A DNA stretch of 64,000 bases from Natronosalvus hydrolyticus (GTDB lineage Archaea > Halobacteriota > Halobacteria > Halobacteriales > Natrialbaceae), in the NCBI GenBank assembly GCA_025517525.1, contig JAOPJZ010000006.1, positions 1-64,000 on the forward strand, read 5' to 3'. Below are positions 49,453 through 58,314 of the stretch, piece by piece. The position numbers were made by a program, and so were the translations under genes. The stretch's first letter is position 1, and the number at the start of each line of letters is the position of its first letter. Under the pieces are notes generated by a model. It worked only from the letters and a program-made list of their open reading frames with translations, was not told the origin of the DNA and did not search any database.

Positions 49453-50841
49453 ATGGCATACGACCAGTCACAACTCGAGGCGGATATCGCGGCACTGGAT
49501 GGCCTCCCGGTCTACATCGCGTACAACGCGAACGTGGACGCGATCGTTAGCGTCGATGAGGACCTCGAATCGTTCCTCGAGCGACCGCCCGATCCCGGGG
49601 AGACGACGCCACCGACTCGACTCCGGACGAAACAGGAGTTAGCAACTGCGATAACCCGAACGATGGCGACACCCGGCGGTGACGAGGTGGCAATGACGGA
49701 CGAGTTTTCGGCCACACTCGAGGCCGAGTTGGAACCCGACAGCCAGCAGATGGGCGGGCAGGCCGGCATTATGACGAACCTGCTCTCCTCACTTGGCGTC
49801 TCGCCGATTACGTACACGTACCTGCTCTCACCGACACAGCAGTCGATGTTCGATCACCCCGAGCGCGTCCGGTACCCACGCGTCGATGACGGTGACCTCG
49901 AGTTCGTCTCACTTGCGGACATCCTCAACACCGACCGAACGAAGATCAACTGGGTGTTCGAGTTCAGTGCCGGCGACGAACTGTTCGGCGTGCGTGCCAA
50001 GGAGGGGTCCCGATTCATCGCCGCCTCGAGGCCACCCGAGTTCGACCTGTTCACTGGCGAGTTCGACACCGTCATCGATCAGGTCGGAACCGTCGTCGAT
50101 GGCGCACTGCTCGCCGGCTATCACAACCTGACGCCGGACCACGTCGACGCCGGGTACGAGGAGACGCTTCGACACGCTCGAGACGTTATCCGCCAGCTTC
50201 GGTCGGAAAGCGAGGTTGACGTACACATCGAATACGCCGTCACGCAAGACGAATCCCTTCGCCGGCAGATGCTCGAGTTGATCCTCCCGGAGGCGAACGT
50301 CATCGGCATCGACACGAACGAACTCCACATGGTGCAATCGGACGCCGACCTCGATATCGGTGATCGAACGCTGTCGACGGACCACGGATTCGATCCCGAC
50401 GAAATCCTCACCCACTACCGGGTGCTGGCAGCACTCCGTGAACAACTCGGGGTCGAGTGTATCAGACTCCACGCGATGGAGTATCATCTCGCCGTAATGG
50501 ACGAATACCTCCACCCGGATGCCGTGAAACGAGGCCTCGAGTTCGGGGCCATCAACGCGGCGACCAAAGCCGACCGTGGAAGAATTACGGCCCCGTCGGA
50601 TCTCGAGACAGGAATGACCTACGAGCCGTCGGCGAAGGGGCGCGAAGCGATCGAGGTGCTTGCCGACCAGCTCGGTGCGGTCACGGAGGATGGTGCTCTC
50701 TGTACACCAACTGTCGTCGCCTGTCCGAACCGCGTGGTCGAAGACCCGGCTGGAACCGTCGGTATCGGCGATATCGTCTCGTCCTCGAGTTTTGCGTTAG
50801 AACTGGCCGTCGCGAACGGAATCAGTGATCGAGACCCATGA
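49453..50841 (+). CDS. ADP-dependent sugar kinase (phosphofructokinase/glucokinase family)
   Basis: A 462-residue ribokinase-like enzyme. The N-terminal YIAYNANVDAIVSVDE and GQAGIMTNLLSSLG bind sugar; NTDRTKINWVFEF and NVIGIDTNELHM are typical of the archaeal ADP-dependent family; the catalytic GIGDIVSSSSF is near the C-terminus. It phosphorylates glucose and/or fructose-6-phosphate with ADP instead of ATP. Which sugar it uses cannot be read here. It is followed by the mutase gene 114 bp away and is probably transcribed alone. Confidence 0.88.
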   Translation: MAYDQSQLEADIAALDGLPVYIAYNANVDAIVSVDEDLESFLERPPDPGETTPPTRLRTKQELATAITRTMATPGGDEVAMTDEFSATLEAELEPDSQQMGGQAGIMTNLLSSLGVSPITYTYLLSPTQQSMFDHPERVRYPRVDDGDLEFVSLADILNTDRTKINWVFEFSAGDELFGVRAKEGSRFIAASRPPEFDLFTGEFDTVIDQVGTVVDGALLAGYHNLTPDHVDAGYEETLRHARDVIRQLRSESEVDVHIEYAVTQDESLRRQMLELILPEANVIGIDTNELHMVQSDADLDIGDRTLSTDHGFDPDEILTHYRVLAALREQLGVECIRLHAMEYHLAVMDEYLHPDAVKRGLEFGAINAATKADRGRITAPSDLETGMTYEPSAKGREAIEVLADQLGAVTEDGALCTPTVVACPNRVVEDPAGTVGIGDIVSSSSFALELAVANGISDRDP

Positions 50842-50955
50842 GGTCACGACACGTGCACGTATTGCCAGGCCCTGATGAGGTTGAGCAATCCAGAGTAGCG
50901 ACTTCGAGCCCCCATCCCGGAACCCTTAATGGATCGTCCGGCAAAAATTACGATC

Positions 50956-52656
50956 ATGTACGACGATGATGAACTCGAGGCGATTCAGTCCGCCGGGGAG
51001 GACTGGGAATCGGAGACGCTCGAGCCGGTTCTCGACCGGTTTGGCGAACGCAAAGACCGGTTTGCAACGATTTCGAACCTCGAGGTCGACCGGCTGTACA
51101 CGCCCAACGATGTTGCCGATATCGATTTCCTTGAGGACCTGGGTTTTCCCGGCGAGGAGCCGTACACGCGGGGGCCGTATCCGACGATGTACCGTGGGCG
51201 GACGTGGACGATGCGCCAGTTTGCCGGGTTCGGCACGGTCGAAGAGACCAACGAGCGCTTTCACTACCTGATTGGGGAGGGCCAGACGGGGCTGTCGACG
51301 GCGTTCGACATGCCCACGTTGATGGGACTGGATTCGGACGACCCGATGAGCGACGGCGAGGTCGGGAAGGAGGGTGTCGCCGTCGATACCTTGCGAGACA
51401 TGGAGGTGCTGTTCGACGGAATCGACATCGGTGACGTCTCCACGAGTTTTACGATCAATCCCTCCGCTCCAGTGATCTACGCGATGTACGTCGCGCTGGC
51501 CGACCAGCAGGACGTTCCACGTGAGCAGATTCGTGGAACCCTGCAAAATGACATGTTCAAAGAGTTCATCGCCCAGAAAGAGTGGGTGATTCCCCCCGAA
51601 CCTGCCCTCAAACTCGTGACTGACGTGGTCGAATTCTCGACTGAGGAGACGCCGAAGTTTCACCCCATCTCCGTTTCCGGCTATCACATTCGTGAAGCCG
51701 GATCGACCGCGATTCAGGAACTCGCGTTTACGCTCGCCGATGGCTTCGGGTACGTCGAAGACGCGGTGGAACGCGGCCTCGAGGTGGACGAGTTCGCGCC
51801 ACGGCTCTCGTTTTTCTTCAACTGTCACAACTCGTTTTTCGAAGAAATTGCCAAGTTCCGCGCGGCCAGGCGCATTTACGCTCGCGTGATGGATGAGTGG
51901 TACGACGCCGAGCACGCCGAATCCAAGCGGCTGAAGTTCCACACCCAGACCGCTGGCCAGTCGCTAACAGCCCAGCAGCCGATCAACAACGTCGCTCGAG
52001 TCACCATCCAGGCGCTGGCGGGGGTACTCGGTGGGACCCAGAGCCTGCACACGAACAGCTTCGACGAGGCGCTGGCTCTCCCGAGTGAAAAAGCCGTTCG
52101 CGTCGCATTGCGAACCCAGCAGATCATCGCCGAGGAATCCGGCGCAGCCGATATCGTCGACCCCCTTGGCGGGTCCTTCGCGGTCGAATCGCTCACCAAC
52201 GAAATCGAGCAAGAGGCGATGGCTTACATCGAGGAAATTCGCGAGATGGGCGACGGGTCGGTCCGTGACGGCATCCTCAACGGTATCGACGACGGCTACT
52301 TCCTCAGAGAGATTCAGGAGGCCTCCTACGAGTACCAAGAACGCGTCGAACGCGGGGAAGAGATCGTCGTCGGCGTCAACAAGTTCACTATCGACGAGGA
52401 CACCTCCCCGGACGTCCTCCACGTCGGCGAAACCGCCCAGGAAACCCAACTCGAGCGTCTCGAGCGGACGAAAGCCGAGCGTGACGAGGAGGCAGTCACG
52501 GCGGCGCTCGAATCGGTCCAGTCGGCGATCGAAAACGATGAGAACACCATCCCGGCTATCGTCGAGGCGGTGAAAGCCTACGCGACGATGGGCGAAATCA
52601 TGCAGGTGTTCGAAGACCACTACGGTGCGTACACCGAACAGATCGGGCTGGCCTGA
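50956..52656 (+). CDS. Methylmalonyl-CoA mutase large (catalytic) subunit
   Basis: About 566 residues of the mutase catalytic barrel without the C-terminal B12-binding domain, which must be a separate polypeptide. Blocks are RPYPTMYRGRTWTMRQFAGFG-like (GPYPTMYRG, QFAGFGTVEETNERF), EGQTGLSTAFDMPTLMG, RGTLQNDMFKEF and PLGGSFAVESLT. It interconverts methylmalonyl- and succinyl-CoA using adenosylcobalamin. ATG 50956 is preferred because a TTAATG element lies about 30 bp upstream; ATG 50929 is in frame too. The cob genes in this window would supply its cofactor. Confidence 0.93.
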   Translation: MYDDDELEAIQSAGEDWESETLEPVLDRFGERKDRFATISNLEVDRLYTPNDVADIDFLEDLGFPGEEPYTRGPYPTMYRGRTWTMRQFAGFGTVEETNERFHYLIGEGQTGLSTAFDMPTLMGLDSDDPMSDGEVGKEGVAVDTLRDMEVLFDGIDIGDVSTSFTINPSAPVIYAMYVALADQQDVPREQIRGTLQNDMFKEFIAQKEWVIPPEPALKLVTDVVEFSTEETPKFHPISVSGYHIREAGSTAIQELAFTLADGFGYVEDAVERGLEVDEFAPRLSFFFNCHNSFFEEIAKFRAARRIYARVMDEWYDAEHAESKRLKFHTQTAGQSLTAQQPINNVARVTIQALAGVLGGTQSLHTNSFDEALALPSEKAVRVALRTQQIIAEESGAADIVDPLGGSFAVESLTNEIEQEAMAYIEEIREMGDGSVRDGILNGIDDGYFLREIQEASYEYQERVERGEEIVVGVNKFTIDEDTSPDVLHVGETAQETQLERLERTKAERDEEAVTAALESVQSAIENDENTIPAIVEAVKAYATMGEIMQVFEDHYGAYTEQIGLA

Positions 52657-52738
52657 GTGGCTTCCCAAAGCTGAACGGATGCGTGAAACCGATTACGGGT
52701 GTCCGGTTTCACGCATCGGTCGACGTTTGGGAGGGTAC
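52653..52738. repeat. Hairpin unit 1 after the mutase gene
   Basis: It opens with CTGAGTGGCT and contains a 13-bp perfect stem GATGCGTGAAACC (52678-52690) / GGTTTCACGCATC (52705-52717), flanked by an outer 7-bp pair TCCCAAA (52663-52669) / TTTGGGA (52726-52732). It is related to the following unit. Confidence 0.7.
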
Positions 52739-52815
52739 TGAGTGGCTCATCACGCCTGAACGAGTGAGCCGAACCCATCGGTTCGGCTCACACGTGAACG
52801 CTGCACGGAGTACTG
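52738..52815. repeat. Hairpin unit 2 after the mutase gene
   Basis: It opens again with CTGAGTGGCT and has a 12-bp perfect stem GTGAGCCGAACC (52764-52775) / GGTTCGGCTCAC (52780-52791) closing a 4-nt CATC loop. The upstream arm aligns with that of unit 1 (CTGAACG then a run ending AACC). Confidence 0.7.
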
Positions 52816-52878
52816 AGGTCTTGACGGAGTGTTGAGGTTCTTGTCCATTTTGACCCGACCCCACCAAAATGCACTTAC

Positions 52879-53075
52879 ATGTTGCCTGAGGAGAACGACG
52901 TCTGTCGGACGACGAGATTCGCTATCGACTTACCGTCATAATCGCCCTCCTCGTCGTAATTATCGTCATCTTGCTGTGGCCAATCGTATCGCCAGCACTG
53001 GCGGTTGCTATCTTGCTGTTCGTCCTTGCACTCGGTGGCGCGCTATTTTGGGGACTGTTGCGGGGCGTTCGCTGA
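52879..53075 (+). pseudogene. Frameshifted small membrane protein ORF
   Basis: ATG 52879 reads MLPEENDV and then runs into a short alternative frame. One base later another frame reads LSDDEIRYRLTVIIALL continuing with two hydrophobic stretches and ending GLLRGVR at TGA 53073-53075. The two parts join into a plausible 65-residue membrane protein if a single C is restored near 52901. It may be a genuine frameshift, programmed slippage, or a sequencing/assembly error. No other start codon serves the second frame. Confidence 0.5.
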
Positions 53076-53143
53076 AACGGGGGTTGTACTGCTATACGGA
53101 TGGTAGCCTGTCACGTGGTCGACGACGGCAGCAAGTGACGGCC

Positions 53144-53761
53144 TTACGACTTGCTCGACTCGGGGCGTTCGCCCACGAGCACTACTCGCCGTTCCCCACG
53201 AATCGGTCGTTCGTCGTAGAAACGAATTCGAAGGGGCGAGCAGGCCTCGAGTAACTCGTTCGGTGCGAACCGGTACTGGTCGCTGGGCCCGCTCTTTCGG
53301 TCAGTATCGCTCGAGTCGCAGTCTCTCCCATCATCACTCGAGTGCAGGTAGTGTTCGTACACGAGAACGCCACCCGGCGCCAGTGCCTCGAGAATCGAAT
53401 CCAATCGCGCCCGTGCATCGAAGAAACTGATCGTAATCAGGTCGTACCGCCACGGTCGAAAGCAGTAGGTGTCCACGTCGGCGAGGATCCAGTTGATCGA
53501 CGACGAATCGGAACCTTCCTCCCTGGCAGAACGGGACCGTGCTCGCTCGAGGGCCGTCCGTGAAATGTCGATGGCATCGACCGTCCATCCGTGGTGTGCC
53601 AGCAATCGGGCGTTTCGGCCGAGCCCCGTTGCAATATCGAGCGCCCGCCCCGGCTCTACCGAATCGAGGGTCGCACCGAGAATCGGCGACGGGTCTTCCG
53701 GCGAGCGAAACGCTGTCCGCTCGTAGCGCGACTCCCAGCGTTGGCGTTCGTCCGCTGTCAC
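53144..53761 (-). CDS. SAM-dependent methyltransferase (class I)
   Basis: About 205 residues, Rossmann-like. SAM motif I is GRALDIATGLGRNARLLA, motif II region is VDAIDISRTALERAR, and WILADVDTYCFRPWRYDLITISFFDAR continues the fold; LAPGGVLVYEHYL follows. The substrate is unknown. I choose GTG 53761 (VTADERQRWESRYERTAFR), an opening found in related methyltransferases; the upstream open frame is a shadow of the HD gene. The HD protein's stop lies 43 bp before it on the same strand, suggesting one transcript. Confidence 0.85.
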   Translation of the reverse strand: MTADERQRWESRYERTAFRSPEDPSPILGATLDSVEPGRALDIATGLGRNARLLAHHGWTVDAIDISRTALERARSRSAREEGSDSSSINWILADVDTYCFRPWRYDLITISFFDARARLDSILEALAPGGVLVYEHYLHSSDDGRDCDSSDTDRKSGPSDQYRFAPNELLEACSPLRIRFYDERPIRGERRVVLVGERPESSKS

Positions 53762-53804
53762 GGCTGGACAAACACCGTCGATGGATATACCAGTGGTCGT
53801 TCGG

Positions 53805-54509
53805 CTATCGATCGCTATTCTCTGGGCCACCCTCGACATCGCTACCGTGTTCGCGCCCGTCAGCGGTTCCACCACGGTTGCCAACCTCACCCTCGAGGGT
53901 TTCGAGAAACGATTCGATGAATGCACACCGCTCTTCTGCGAGCGTCCGGCCAGCCTCGGTGTACATCCGGTCTGGCAAAGCGAGCAGTTTCTTATGGACG
54001 TGGTTGACACTTGTTTTTCCGGCACTCGAGTCATCAACTTCGGGCGGTAACGAGGGGTCATAAATCGTCGTCCCTCGCTCACCGCCGTACGAAAACGTCC
54101 GAGCGAGGCCGATTGCCCCCAGCGCATCGAGATTGTCGGCATCGGAGAGCAGCTTGGCCTCGAGCGTTCGCGGCTCGACGTCGTTCGAAAATCGGTGGGC
54201 ACGAATGCAGTGGGCGACGGCGTCGATTCTCCCCGTCTCGACGTCGACCTCGAGTTCCTCGAGGATCGTTCCCGCTTCGCGGGCACCCCATTCGGCGTGA
54301 TCGTCGACGGTCCCGGCGTCTTCACCCGGGCGACCGATGTCGTGGAGTAAGACCGCCAGAAACACCGTCCGTTCGTCCACGTCCGAGTGCGACCGCACGA
54401 GACGCTTTGCGTTCGTTTCCACTCGTTCCACGTGATGCCAGTCGTGGGCGGGAGCCACGTGCTCGTCGAAATACGACCGTGCAATCGGGCGAACTCGCTC
54501 GAGGACCAT
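53805..54509 (-). CDS. HD-domain phosphohydrolase
   Basis: A 234-residue HD protein: HDWHHVERV (His-rich first motif near residue 22), VLLHDIGRPGED (HD at 56-57), AHCIRAHRFS and LLSDADNLDALGAIGLAR, all in the order of the metal-binding phosphohydrolase family. It hydrolyses a nucleotide or phosphate ester not identified here. ATG 54509 (MVLERVRPIARSYFDEH) is preferred over the longer open frame. The C-terminal 35 residues are acidic and Gly-rich. It is upstream of the methyltransferase. Confidence 0.87.
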   Translation of the reverse strand: MVLERVRPIARSYFDEHVAPAHDWHHVERVETNAKRLVRSHSDVDERTVFLAVLLHDIGRPGEDAGTVDDHAEWGAREAGTILEELEVDVETGRIDAVAHCIRAHRFSNDVEPRTLEAKLLSDADNLDALGAIGLARTFSYGGERGTTIYDPSLPPEVDDSSAGKTSVNHVHKKLLALPDRMYTEAGRTLAEERCAFIESFLETLEGEVGNRGGTADGREHGSDVEGGPENSDR

Positions 54510-54608
54510 ACCCTCGAGTGCTCGAGGAAGAGTAGAGAACGTGTCGGTTTTCGAGTGCCGCTCTCCGGTCGGTCCCCGACGTGCGAATCCCAGAGGCAGC
54601 CACACCGA

Positions 54609-55271
54609 TCAGGACCTGATCTCCCAGCAAAGAACGACTCCGTCATCGAGACGTTCGACGGCCTCGAGTGTAAGTGCGGGAAAATCCTCGACGAAGCCGT
54701 CGCCGTCGGCCAGCGTCGGGGCGTCTCGACCGCCGATGATCTGCGGGCCGACGAATACGCACAGTTCGTCGACCAGACCGGCTTCGAACAGTGAAAAGAT
54801 GAGTTCGCCGCCGCCTTCGACCATCAACCGCTCGAGACCCGCCTGCTCGAGCCCTTCGAAGGCGTCGACGAGCGAGACGCGGCCGCTCCCGGCAGTGATA
54901 ACCGTGGCTCGCTCGCCGAGTCGCTCACGGGCGCTCGTGGGCGCGTCCTCGCTGACACAGACGAACGTCTCGGCGGTGCCGTCGAGAATCGCGGCCTCAG
55001 TGGGTGTCCGTCCCCGTGAATCGATGACGACTCGAGCGGGACAGGGGGCCTCACCAGCGTCGACCCGTTCGCTCGAGCGCGCTTCGTCTTTGACCGTCAG
55101 GTGCGGGTCGTCCGCCAGCACGGTCCCGACGCCGACGACGACCGCGTCGCTGGCCGCTCGAAGGGCGTCCATACGGTCGAAATCTTCGTCGCCACTGATA
55201 CGGACCTGTTCGCGGCGTCGACTCGACAGTTTGCCATCCGCACTCATGGCCGCGTTGACGACGACGTGCAT
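54609..55271 (-). CDS. arfC: 2,5-diamino-6-ribosylaminopyrimidinone phosphate reductase (riboflavin synthesis)
   Basis: A 220-residue RibD C-terminal-type reductase: VNAAMSADGKLSSRRREQ, SGDEDFDRMDALRAASDAVVVGVGTVLADDP, RVVIDSRGRTP and LMVEGGGELIFSLF. It catalyses NADPH-dependent reduction of the ribosyl side chain in the archaeal riboflavin pathway. ATG at 55269-55271 (MHVVVNAAM) is the start. It is divergent from the rpa operon with 78 bp between. Confidence 0.93.
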   Translation of the reverse strand: MHVVVNAAMSADGKLSSRRREQVRISGDEDFDRMDALRAASDAVVVGVGTVLADDPHLTVKDEARSSERVDAGEAPCPARVVIDSRGRTPTEAAILDGTAETFVCVSEDAPTSARERLGERATVITAGSGRVSLVDAFEGLEQAGLERLMVEGGGELIFSLFEAGLVDELCVFVGPQIIGGRDAPTLADGDGFVEDFPALTLEAVERLDDGVVLCWEIRS

Positions 55272-55349
55272 ATCTGCCCGTGTGCGAGCGCGGCCAAAGA
55301 ATCCTCCGTTGCGCGAACGTTTTTTACCCATCCGGACGAAGGGCCAGTG

Positions 55350-56642
55350 ATGGATATCGATACCCATGCCGAGGATCTTGCCTCCGATCTCGGTGTTGAC
55401 AAAGAGGAGGTCAAAGCAGACCTGGAGAATTTACTCGAGTACTCCGTCCCACTCGATGAAGCGACACAGAGTCTTCGGCGTAAGTACGGCGACGGCTCGA
55501 GCGGCGGTGGTGGCGGCGCCCCCAAAGCGAGGGACATCGCCGACATTACGCCCGATGACGGCTCGGTGACGGTAACTGCTCGCGTCCTGACGGCTGGCAA
55601 GCGTTCGATTCGTTACCAGGGATCAGACCAGGAAATCGTCGAGGGCGAACTCGCCGACGACACCGGCGTTATCGACTTTACCGCCTGGGAAGACTTTGGA
55701 CTGGTCCCCGGCGATACGATCACGGCGGGCAACGCCGGCGTCCGCGAGTGGGACGGGCAACCCGAACTCAACCTCGGGGAGAGCACCTCGTTGTCGAAAC
55801 TCGAGGAAACACTCGATATTCCCTACGAAGTCGGCGGGGAAGCCGATCTTGCGAGTCTCCGGACGGGTGACCGGGCGAAAGCCGTCGAGGTCCAAGTTCT
55901 CGAGTGTGAGGAACGAACGATCGACGGCCGTGATGGCGAGACGACGATTCTCAGCGGCGTGTTCGGCGACGAGAGTGGCCGTCTGCCGTTTACGAACTGG
56001 GATCCGGCCCCCGAAATCGAGGCGGGTACTTCGGTTCGCATCGAGAACGCCTACGTGCGAGAATTCCGTGGCGTCCCCGAAGTGAACGTCTCGGAATTTT
56101 CGACGGTGACAGCCCTCGAACGGAGTATCGACGTCGGCACTGACGCACCGAGGCTCGGCATCGGCGAAGCCATCGCGAGCGGCGGGATGTACGACGTCGA
56201 ACTCGTCGGCAACCTGCTGGCAGTCAGAGATGGCTCCGGCCTGATCCAGCGCTGTCCGGAGTGTAACCGCGTGATTCAGAAGGGCCAATGTCGAACCCAC
56301 GGCTCAGTCGACGGCCTTGACGACCTGCGGGTGAAGGCCATCCTCGACGACGGAACCGGGGCCGTGACCGTTATTCTCGACGACGAACTCACCGAGGCGG
56401 TGTACGGCGGCGACGTCGAAGACGCCAAAGAAGAGGCTCGAGATGCCATGGACCAGGAAGCCGTGGCCGATACGATTCGCGAGCGAATCGTCGGCACCGA
56501 GTATCGCGTCCGTGGCCACCTCTCGATCGACGAGTACGGCGCGAACCTCGATGCGAGTCACTTCGAGGAGAGTGATGACTCGCCAGCAGACCGCGCGAGG
56601 GAACTGCTTGCGAAATTCGATGGCCAGGAGGTAAAAGCATGA
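55350..56642 (+). CDS. rpa1: Replication protein A (ssDNA-binding)
   Basis: A 430-residue single-stranded DNA-binding protein. Three OB folds occupy roughly 65-165, 175-275 and 300-420. A zinc finger CPECNRVIQKGQCRTHG is embedded in the last. It protects ssDNA in replication and repair. A Gly-rich linker (GDGSSGGGGGA) follows the N-terminal 45 residues. ATG 55350 is preferred; TTTTTTA lies about 28 bp upstream (leaderless). The stop overlaps the next start by 4 bp, and the rpa-rpap-rpe order matches haloarchaeal RPA1 operons. Confidence 0.95.
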   Translation: MDIDTHAEDLASDLGVDKEEVKADLENLLEYSVPLDEATQSLRRKYGDGSSGGGGGAPKARDIADITPDDGSVTVTARVLTAGKRSIRYQGSDQEIVEGELADDTGVIDFTAWEDFGLVPGDTITAGNAGVREWDGQPELNLGESTSLSKLEETLDIPYEVGGEADLASLRTGDRAKAVEVQVLECEERTIDGRDGETTILSGVFGDESGRLPFTNWDPAPEIEAGTSVRIENAYVREFRGVPEVNVSEFSTVTALERSIDVGTDAPRLGIGEAIASGGMYDVELVGNLLAVRDGSGLIQRCPECNRVIQKGQCRTHGSVDGLDDLRVKAILDDGTGAVTVILDDELTEAVYGGDVEDAKEEARDAMDQEAVADTIRERIVGTEYRVRGHLSIDEYGANLDASHFEESDDSPADRARELLAKFDGQEVKA

Positions 56643-58309
56643 GCGCAGACGAGGAAATACCGGGTCGAGAAGTCGCGTACAGAGTGTTTGCCGCCGAGTT
56701 CGACGACGCGACTCTCTCGCACTCCGAAAGCGACGAGGAGCGCGCACCCAACTACGTGATTACGCCGACCGGGGCCAGACTCAATCGCGTGTTCGTCGTC
56801 GGTGCACTCACCGAAGTGACGTCGGTCAACGAGGAGATGCTTCGAGCCCGCATCGTCGACCCGACGGGCGCATTTGTCGTGTACGCCGGCCAGTATCAGC
56901 CGGACGCACTTGCCTTCCTCGAGCGAACCGACCCACCCGCGTTCGTCGCCGTGACGGGGAAAGCCCGAACCTACCAGCCCGAGGATTCTGACGTCGTTTA
57001 CACCTCGATACGGCCCGAAAGCCTCGCCCTGGTCGATGCAGGCACACGAGAGCGCTGGGTCGTCTCGGCGGCCGAACAGACCCTCGAGCGTGCCGGGACG
57101 ATGGCTGCGGCAGCCGATATCGCCCCAACACTCGATGACGACGCACTCGAGGAAGCCTTACTCGAGGCCGGTGTCGAACGCGGATTGGCCGCAGGTATTC
57201 CACTGACCCTCGAGCATTACGGAACCACGCCCGCGTATCTGGAGAGCATCCGTGATCTCGCGCTAGATAGCGCGCGAGTCGTTGCTGACGAACGTGACGA
57301 GGTCCGGGGGCTCGACCGCCGGCCCGACGCCTCGAGCGAGACCGCTCCCTCGTTTGCATCGCTCGCTGCCGAATTGGTCGACCTGGACCTAGAGGTGGAT
57401 GAGTCGCTCGAGGAGGCTGCCTCGAAACCTTCTGGAGGGGCGGCGGACGCGGAGACGGCGACGGAAGCCCCATCGGGGGCCCCCGATGCGACGGCCGAAC
57501 CCGAAGCGGAAATCGAGGAAGCGGTCGCTACGACGGATGACACGGAAACGTCGGTTGCGGACAGCGCCGATGCCGATCCGTCGGTTGCGGACAGCGCAGA
57601 TACGGAACCGACAGCTCAGGCCACCGACGACAGTGGCTCGAGTTCGGCGGAGACGGCGACAACGGAAACGCCTGAATCGACCGACGAGCTCGGCGACTTC
57701 GATGCCCCAAGCGACGACCCGGTGGACGACGTGACGGACGCCGACAGCGACGATACCCTCGGTGACTTCGACGCCGGTGGGGCCGATACCGAGGGTGCAG
57801 CGGACGCACCAGCGACGGAGGATTCCGAAGACGTTGCCGCCGGAATGTACGAGATGGACGACGAAGAGCGGGCCGAACTCGAGGCCGAGTTTGGCACCGA
57901 CTTCGCCACCGGTGACGAAGTCGAAGAGCCGGGCGAAGCCGATATCGACGTGCCCGAGACGGAGACGGCCATCGAGGACGAAGCGAGCGACACGACTGAA
58001 GAGGCGGCCGAAGAAGAGGAAACCGGAGAGGCCGACGACGAGCCAACGGATATCGACGACGGAGCGGCCGACGAAGCGGCCGAAACTGAGGAGGCTGAGG
58101 AAACGACCGCAGACGTCAACCTCGAGTCACTGGCCGTCGAAACCATGCGTGACCTGGACGACGGCGACGGTGCGGATCGCCAAGCAGTTATCGACGCTGT
58201 CGTCGAGGAAGCGGGTGCCGACGCCGATGCCGTCGAGGAGGCGATTCAGGACGCGCTCATGGGCGGCCAGTGTTACGAACCAGGAGACGAGACGCTGAAA
58301 GCCATCTAA
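56639..58309 (+). CDS. rpap1: RPA-associated protein
   Basis: A 556-residue partner of RPA. Residues 1-230 are the conserved RPA-associated (COG3390-type) region with an OB-like fold (GREVAYRVFAAEFD, NRVFVVGALTEVTSV, FVAVTGKARTYQPEDS). About 235-490 is a highly acidic, Thr/Ala/Asp-rich low-complexity linker with a 30-bp direct repeat (SVADSADAD/SVADSADTE at 57551-57597). The C-terminal 60 residues form a small helical domain (LAVETMRDLDDGDGADRQAV). In other haloarchaea this protein is needed with its RPA. The metallophosphoesterase follows after 5 bp. Confidence 0.93.
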   Translation: MSADEEIPGREVAYRVFAAEFDDATLSHSESDEERAPNYVITPTGARLNRVFVVGALTEVTSVNEEMLRARIVDPTGAFVVYAGQYQPDALAFLERTDPPAFVAVTGKARTYQPEDSDVVYTSIRPESLALVDAGTRERWVVSAAEQTLERAGTMAAAADIAPTLDDDALEEALLEAGVERGLAAGIPLTLEHYGTTPAYLESIRDLALDSARVVADERDEVRGLDRRPDASSETAPSFASLAAELVDLDLEVDESLEEAASKPSGGAADAETATEAPSGAPDATAEPEAEIEEAVATTDDTETSVADSADADPSVADSADTEPTAQATDDSGSSSAETATTETPESTDELGDFDAPSDDPVDDVTDADSDDTLGDFDAGGADTEGAADAPATEDSEDVAAGMYEMDDEERAELEAEFGTDFATGDEVEEPGEADIDVPETETAIEDEASDTTEEAAEEEETGEADDEPTDIDDGAADEAAETEEAEETTADVNLESLAVETMRDLDDGDGADRQAVIDAVVEEAGADADAVEEAIQDALMGGQCYEPGDETLKAI

Positions 58310-58314
58310 CCGCG

